Assembly (NCBI GenBank): GCA_900540845.1
Contig: UQHS01000009.1
Location: 23,047 to 87,046 of the forward strand
Source: an uncultured Collinsella sp.
GTDB lineage: Bacteria; Actinomycetota; Coriobacteriia; Coriobacteriales; Coriobacteriaceae
Reading direction: 5' to 3'
DNA: 64,000 nucleotides
Of the stretch, positions 60,602 to 64,000 are shown piece by piece (the first letter of the stretch is position 1; every line of letters begins with the position of its first letter). Below the pieces are notes generated by a model that saw nothing but the letters and a program-made list of their open reading frames with translations, searched no databases and was not told the DNA's origin. Made by a program: the position numbers and the translations under genes.

Positions 60602-62488
60602 ATGAACTACCTTTCCGAAATGTTGAAGCTGCCGGTGGTGGATGCCGACGGCGAGAAAATCGGTATCGTCAACGACCTCGGCATCGCCACGGGCGAGGTC
60701 TTTCCCCGTGTGACCGCGCTGGCTTTTCAGGGCCCCGGCAAGACGCCCTTCATGATTTCGTGGCGCAAATACGTCGAGCACTTTGATGACGATGGCGTGT
60801 ATCTCAAGTACCCCGCAACCGACATTCGTTTTTCCTATCTGCAGCCCGACGAGGTCTTGCTTGCCCGCGACATCATGAACAAGCAGATCGTCGACACGCA
60901 GGGCATGAAGGTCGTGCGCGTAAACGACATCAAGCTGTCCACCACGGGTGAGAACCAGCTGCGCCTGCTGGGTGCCGAGGTTGGCGCCCGCGGCCTGCTA
61001 CGCGCGATTCACCCGCTGTTCGAGCGCGTCACCGTGCGCGTTGCCAAGATGCTCGGCAAGCCGATCGCAGAGGACATCATCGCCTGGTCGTACATGGACC
61101 TGCTCGAGCGCTCTACCAAGCAGATCAAGCTGTCGGTCTCGCACAAGACGCTCTCGGAGCTGCACCCGGCCGACATCGCCGACATCATCGAGCAGCTCGA
61201 CCCGCGTTTGCGCACGCAGGTGTTTGCGCAGCTCGACACCGAGCAGGCCGCCGAGGCCATCACCGAGCTCGACGACGATGAGCTCATGACCGAGATGCTC
61301 GAGGGCTTGTCCGACCGCGAGGCCTCGACGATGCTCGCCACCATGGACCCCGACGACGCCGCTGCCCTCATCGAGGAGCTTGACTACGAGAAGGCCGAGA
61401 AGCTCCTGCGCCTCATGGGCGTGAAGGAGGAGAAGGCCATTCGTAACCTGCTCGGATACGAGGAGGATACCGCTGGCCGCATCATGACCAACGAGTTCGT
61501 GGCGCTGCCCGCCACCGCGACGGTCCAGGATGCCATCGACGCCCTGCGCAAGCTCGACGAGGACTTCGAGAGCATCTATTACGTGTACACCACCGATGCG
61601 GACGGCGCGCTCACGGGCGTATTGTCCATGCGTACGCTCGTGGTGGCCGAGCACACCGACCGCCTGAAAGACCTCGCGTACCGCGACGTCGTTTGGGTTG
61701 CCCCCGATCTCGACCAAGAGCAGGTGGCCGACGAGATGACCAAGTACGACCTCGTGGCGATTCCCGTGTGCGACGAGAACCGTCGCATCCTGGGCATCGT
61801 GACGGTCGATGACGCGCTCGACGTTATCGCCGAGGAGCACGCAGAGGATCTGCAGATTGCCGGCGTGTCGGTGGGCGAGAGCAACACCGGCGAATCCACG
61901 CATGCGTTTACCTGGTTTGCCCAGCGTCAGTACTGGATTGTGGTGTGGGCCATCGCCGCCTGTGCCATCGCGGCAATTGCCGTGACGCCGCTCGAGCGCC
62001 TCGATGTGGCCGCCCTGGGCCAGGCAGCCGCCCGCGACATCATCACGAGTCAGGGGCTGAGCGCCCTCATGCCGATCTCCATCATGCCGGTGGTGCTGCT
62101 CGCCTCCATGCGCATGGTGTCGTTCGTGAAGAACAGTTACCTGGAGTATGACGAGCGCGACGATGAGCCCAAGCCCTACCTCGGGTTCTTTCTCAAGACC
62201 ACGTTGATTGGCGTCGTTCTCGCAGCCGTTGTGTTCCTGTGCGGCGAGCTCATGACCACCACCCTGTTTGGCGAGGGGAACCTTTGGGCCACGACCACGC
62301 TGCTCGCCTGCTTCAAGGGCGCGGCGGTCGTCATCGCCGCCACGTATGCGAGTGCGGTGGCCTACTTCTTCGCGCTGTTCCGCAGCGACGAGAAGGACCA
62401 GAACATCTCGGGTACCTCGCTCACATTTGCGGCGGTGCTGATCTCCGCCATCGCGTACACAGTGCTCGGCTCGATTCCGCTTTTGTAG
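60602..62488 (+). CDS. MgtE-type regulatory protein: PRC barrels, MgtE N-domain, CBS pair, membrane domain
   Basis: A 628-aa membrane protein. Two PRC-barrel domains come first (about 1-160, starting LPVVDADGEKIGIVNDLGIA). Next is an MgtE N-terminal helical domain (about 185-290; LHPADIADIIEQLD, MDPDDAAALIEELD) and a CBS pair (about 300-425), the Mg2+-sensing module of MgtE. Five hydrophobic helices follow (445-628), but I do not see the conserved MgtE pore sequence. It may be a sensor or partner of the Nramp-related transporter encoded 15 bp downstream rather than a channel itself. GTAAAGGAG precedes ATG. Confidence 0.8.
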   Translation: MNYLSEMLKLPVVDADGEKIGIVNDLGIATGEVFPRVTALAFQGPGKTPFMISWRKYVEHFDDDGVYLKYPATDIRFSYLQPDEVLLARDIMNKQIVDTQGMKVVRVNDIKLSTTGENQLRLLGAEVGARGLLRAIHPLFERVTVRVAKMLGKPIAEDIIAWSYMDLLERSTKQIKLSVSHKTLSELHPADIADIIEQLDPRLRTQVFAQLDTEQAAEAITELDDDELMTEMLEGLSDREASTMLATMDPDDAAALIEELDYEKAEKLLRLMGVKEEKAIRNLLGYEEDTAGRIMTNEFVALPATATVQDAIDALRKLDEDFESIYYVYTTDADGALTGVLSMRTLVVAEHTDRLKDLAYRDVVWVAPDLDQEQVADEMTKYDLVAIPVCDENRRILGIVTVDDALDVIAEEHAEDLQIAGVSVGESNTGESTHAFTWFAQRQYWIVVWAIAACAIAAIAVTPLERLDVAALGQAAARDIITSQGLSALMPISIMPVVLLASMRMVSFVKNSYLEYDERDDEPKPYLGFFLKTTLIGVVLAAVVFLCGELMTTTLFGEGNLWATTTLLACFKGAAVVIAATYASAVAYFFALFRSDEKDQNISGTSLTFAAVLISAIAYTVLGSIPLL

Positions 62489-62503
62489 GGTGGCTGAGAC
62501 TGC

Positions 62504-63745
62504 ATGGAACAGACAACCAAGAAAAAACTGACCGTCGCGGCGGTGCTCGGCGCTATGGGGCCGGGTCTGCTCGCCGCCCTTTCCGGCAACGACGCCGGCG
62601 GCATCGCGACGTATTCGAGTGCGGGCGCGTCCTATGGATACGCCACGCTGTGGATGCTGCCCGTCATGGCGCTCCTGCTCATCGTCGTGCAGGAGACCGC
62701 CGCCCGTTGCGGCTGCGTGACGGGTAAGGGCTTCGCCTCGCTCATCCGCGAGAAGTTCGGCGTGCGCAAGACGGCGCTCGCCATGATCGCCCTGCTCATC
62801 GCCAACACGGCGGTGACCATTTCCGAGTTCGCGGGTATCGCGAGCGGCCTTGCACTGTTCGGCATTCCCAAGACGGTGTCGGTGCCCCTCATGGGCTTGC
62901 TCATTTGGTTGCTCACCATGAGCGGCAGCTTTAGGCGCATCGAGAAGATTCTGCTGCTGGTGAGCTGCGTGTTCGTGACGTATGTCGTGGCAGCGTTTTT
63001 GGCTGGCCCCAACTGGGGTGAGGTCGCGATCTCCACGATCACGCCGAGCCTCATTCCCGAGCCGAGCTACGTGTCGCTGCTGGTGGCGACTATCGGTACG
63101 ACCATCGCGCCGTGGATGATTTTCCTCGCGCAGAACAATGTGGTCGACAAGAACGCCGACGAGTCCGATATCATCCTGCAGCGCATTGACACCACCACCG
63201 GCTCCGTGATCGCGTGCGCCATCGCGTGGTTCATCATCATTACGACCGGGGCGGTGCTGTATCCCACGGGTATCCATGTGGCCGACGCCGCCGACGCGGC
63301 GCTCGCCCTCGAGCCCATCGCGGGTGAGTTCGCGACGGTGCTGTTTGCCGCCGGCCTTGTGGCGGCGAGCTTCTTGGCTGCATGCGTGCTGCCGGGCGTG
63401 ACGTCCTCGGCCATCTGCGAGGCATTTGGCTGGGAGCGCGGTGCCGACCGCACCTGGAGCGAGGCGCCGGTGTATCGCGGTATCATCACGGTGGTTATCG
63501 TGGCGTCCGCCGCGCTCGTGATCATGCCGGGTGTCGACCTGTTCCAGATCATGATGAGTGCGCAGGTCATCAACGGTGTGCTGCTGCCCATTCTGCTCGT
63601 GTTCCTCGTGTTTATCGCCGGCGACAAGCACATCATGGGCGCATACAAAAACAGCCGCCTGTGGAACGTGCTCACCTGGGCGACGATCGTGCTCATCACC
63701 GTGCTGACCGTGGTGATGTTCGTCCTCCAAGCGCTGGGGTACTAG
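62504..63745 (+). CDS. Nramp-related metal transporter, probably Mg2+ type (NRMT-like)
   Basis: A 413-aa SLC11/Nramp-fold transporter with about 11 helices. The metal-site motifs are not those of Mn/Fe Nramps: helix 1 reads SGNDAGG (27-33) instead of DPGN, and in helix 6 the usual A-x-x-M-P-H is TIAPW with Ala202 and Trp204, so the metal-selecting Met and the His are lost. Loss of that Met is a hallmark of the Nramp-related magnesium transporters described from Eggerthella lenta, a relative. It begins 15 bp after the MgtE-like gene, so Mg2+ uptake under control of that protein is likely. Confidence 0.85.
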   Translation: MEQTTKKKLTVAAVLGAMGPGLLAALSGNDAGGIATYSSAGASYGYATLWMLPVMALLLIVVQETAARCGCVTGKGFASLIREKFGVRKTALAMIALLIANTAVTISEFAGIASGLALFGIPKTVSVPLMGLLIWLLTMSGSFRRIEKILLLVSCVFVTYVVAAFLAGPNWGEVAISTITPSLIPEPSYVSLLVATIGTTIAPWMIFLAQNNVVDKNADESDIILQRIDTTTGSVIACAIAWFIIITTGAVLYPTGIHVADAADAALALEPIAGEFATVLFAAGLVAASFLAACVLPGVTSSAICEAFGWERGADRTWSEAPVYRGIITVVIVASAALVIMPGVDLFQIMMSAQVINGVLLPILLVFLVFIAGDKHIMGAYKNSRLWNVLTWATIVLITVLTVVMFVLQALGY

Positions 63746-64000
63746 CGCGCATCTTGCGCCGTCCGGCCCCGCGCCTCGCCCGAGGTCGGGCTCCGTCCGA
63801 TGGTGGGCTCAGTCTGAGGGTTGGCCTTGCCTGGGGGGTAACCTCCGTTTGAGGGTGGGCCTTACCCGAGGGTGACCTTGCCGAAGACAAGCCTTGCCGG
63901 TGTAATCTCCGTTTGAGGGTAAGAATGTCGAAAAATCCAGGCCTCGGGACTGCGGACAAAAAGTTGGACACCTCGACGGTGTCCGGATGGGAGGTCCGCA
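63746..64000 (+). repeat. Repeat-rich intergenic end with nested palindrome
   Basis: No gene is visible in these 255 bp. TAA(C/T)CTCCGTTTGAGGGT occurs twice (about 63839 and 63903), and related GAGGGT-GGCCTT phrases occur several times. At the right edge a nested palindrome has outer arms TGCGGAC (63951-63957) / GTCCGCA (63994-64000) and inner arms GGACACC (63966-63972) / GGTGTCC (63978-63984). It may continue beyond the window. Confidence 0.5.

Noticed and set aside
1..64000. tRNA, rRNA or CRISPR loci
   Set aside because: Intergenic regions were scanned by eye for cloverleaf arms with a TTCGA-type loop, rRNA-like conserved blocks and regularly spaced direct repeats. None was convincing; the repeat arrays seen are inverted or irregular.

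Overview
The window looks like chromosome from a GC-rich Coriobacteriia actinobacterium, most likely Collinsella or a close relative. Grounds: protein-level resemblance across the window, strongly GC-biased third codon positions, frequent GTG/TTG starts, an Nramp-related magnesium transporter type known from Eggerthella, and a large sortase-anchored pilin-repeat adhesin. This is recognition from memory, not a database search. No rRNA, tRNA or CRISPR array was seen.

Region 1 (1-11.4 kb) looks like a transport and catabolism island. It has two tandem SDF/DAACS-type symporters, a carbamate kinase, a membrane-anchored C39-like peptidase on the opposite strand, an APC permease, a metal-dependent amidohydrolase, and a LytS/LytTR two-component pair. 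A near-perfect LytTR-type direct repeat lies upstream of the carbamate kinase, suggesting that the pair may control the island.

Region 2 (11.5-16.9 kb) is a scarred zone. A lipoprotein solute-binding-protein gene is split in frame by a 2,653-bp, partly AT-rich Firmicutes-type fragment (12696-15348). The fragment carries a consensus promoter, a leader peptide with attenuator-like hairpins, a cysteine-rich KTR protein, a divergent Cfr/RlmN-family 23S rRNA methyltransferase and a sigma-like protein. Both edges fall inside genes typical of Tn916-like elements (a truncated HTH repressor and a truncated Orf8-like protein). An Hsp20 gene and an amidohydrolase remnant follow.

Region 3 (16.9-36 kb) is mostly housekeeping: a YycJ-like hydrolase, tilS-hpt-ftsH, a membrane protein, an aminotransferase, a PHP phosphatase, a lipase, a TrmA-family RNA methyltransferase, a polar amino-acid ABC transporter (binding protein, permease, ATPase), an unrecognised 798-aa protein and an EF-G paralogue with an altered G3 motif.

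Region 4 (36-47 kb) begins with a seven-copy inverted/direct motif array, a PD-(D/E)XK nuclease-like gene, and head-to-head remnants of the two ribonucleotide reductase subunits. An orphan HTH protein, a flavodiiron protein, asnB, two tandem MurE-like ligases and a DUF362/ferredoxin protein follow.

Region 5 (47-64 kb) starts with a 2,539-aa adhesin preceded by a G10 tract that places an upstream, better-supported start codon out of frame. This looks like an ON/OFF phase-variation switch, read here in the OFF state. Then come hemolysin-III and CNNM-type membrane proteins, small envelope-associated proteins, a deacetylase-fold protein with lost metal ligands, and a two-gene unit pairing an MgtE/CBS/PRC-barrel protein with an Nramp-related transporter.
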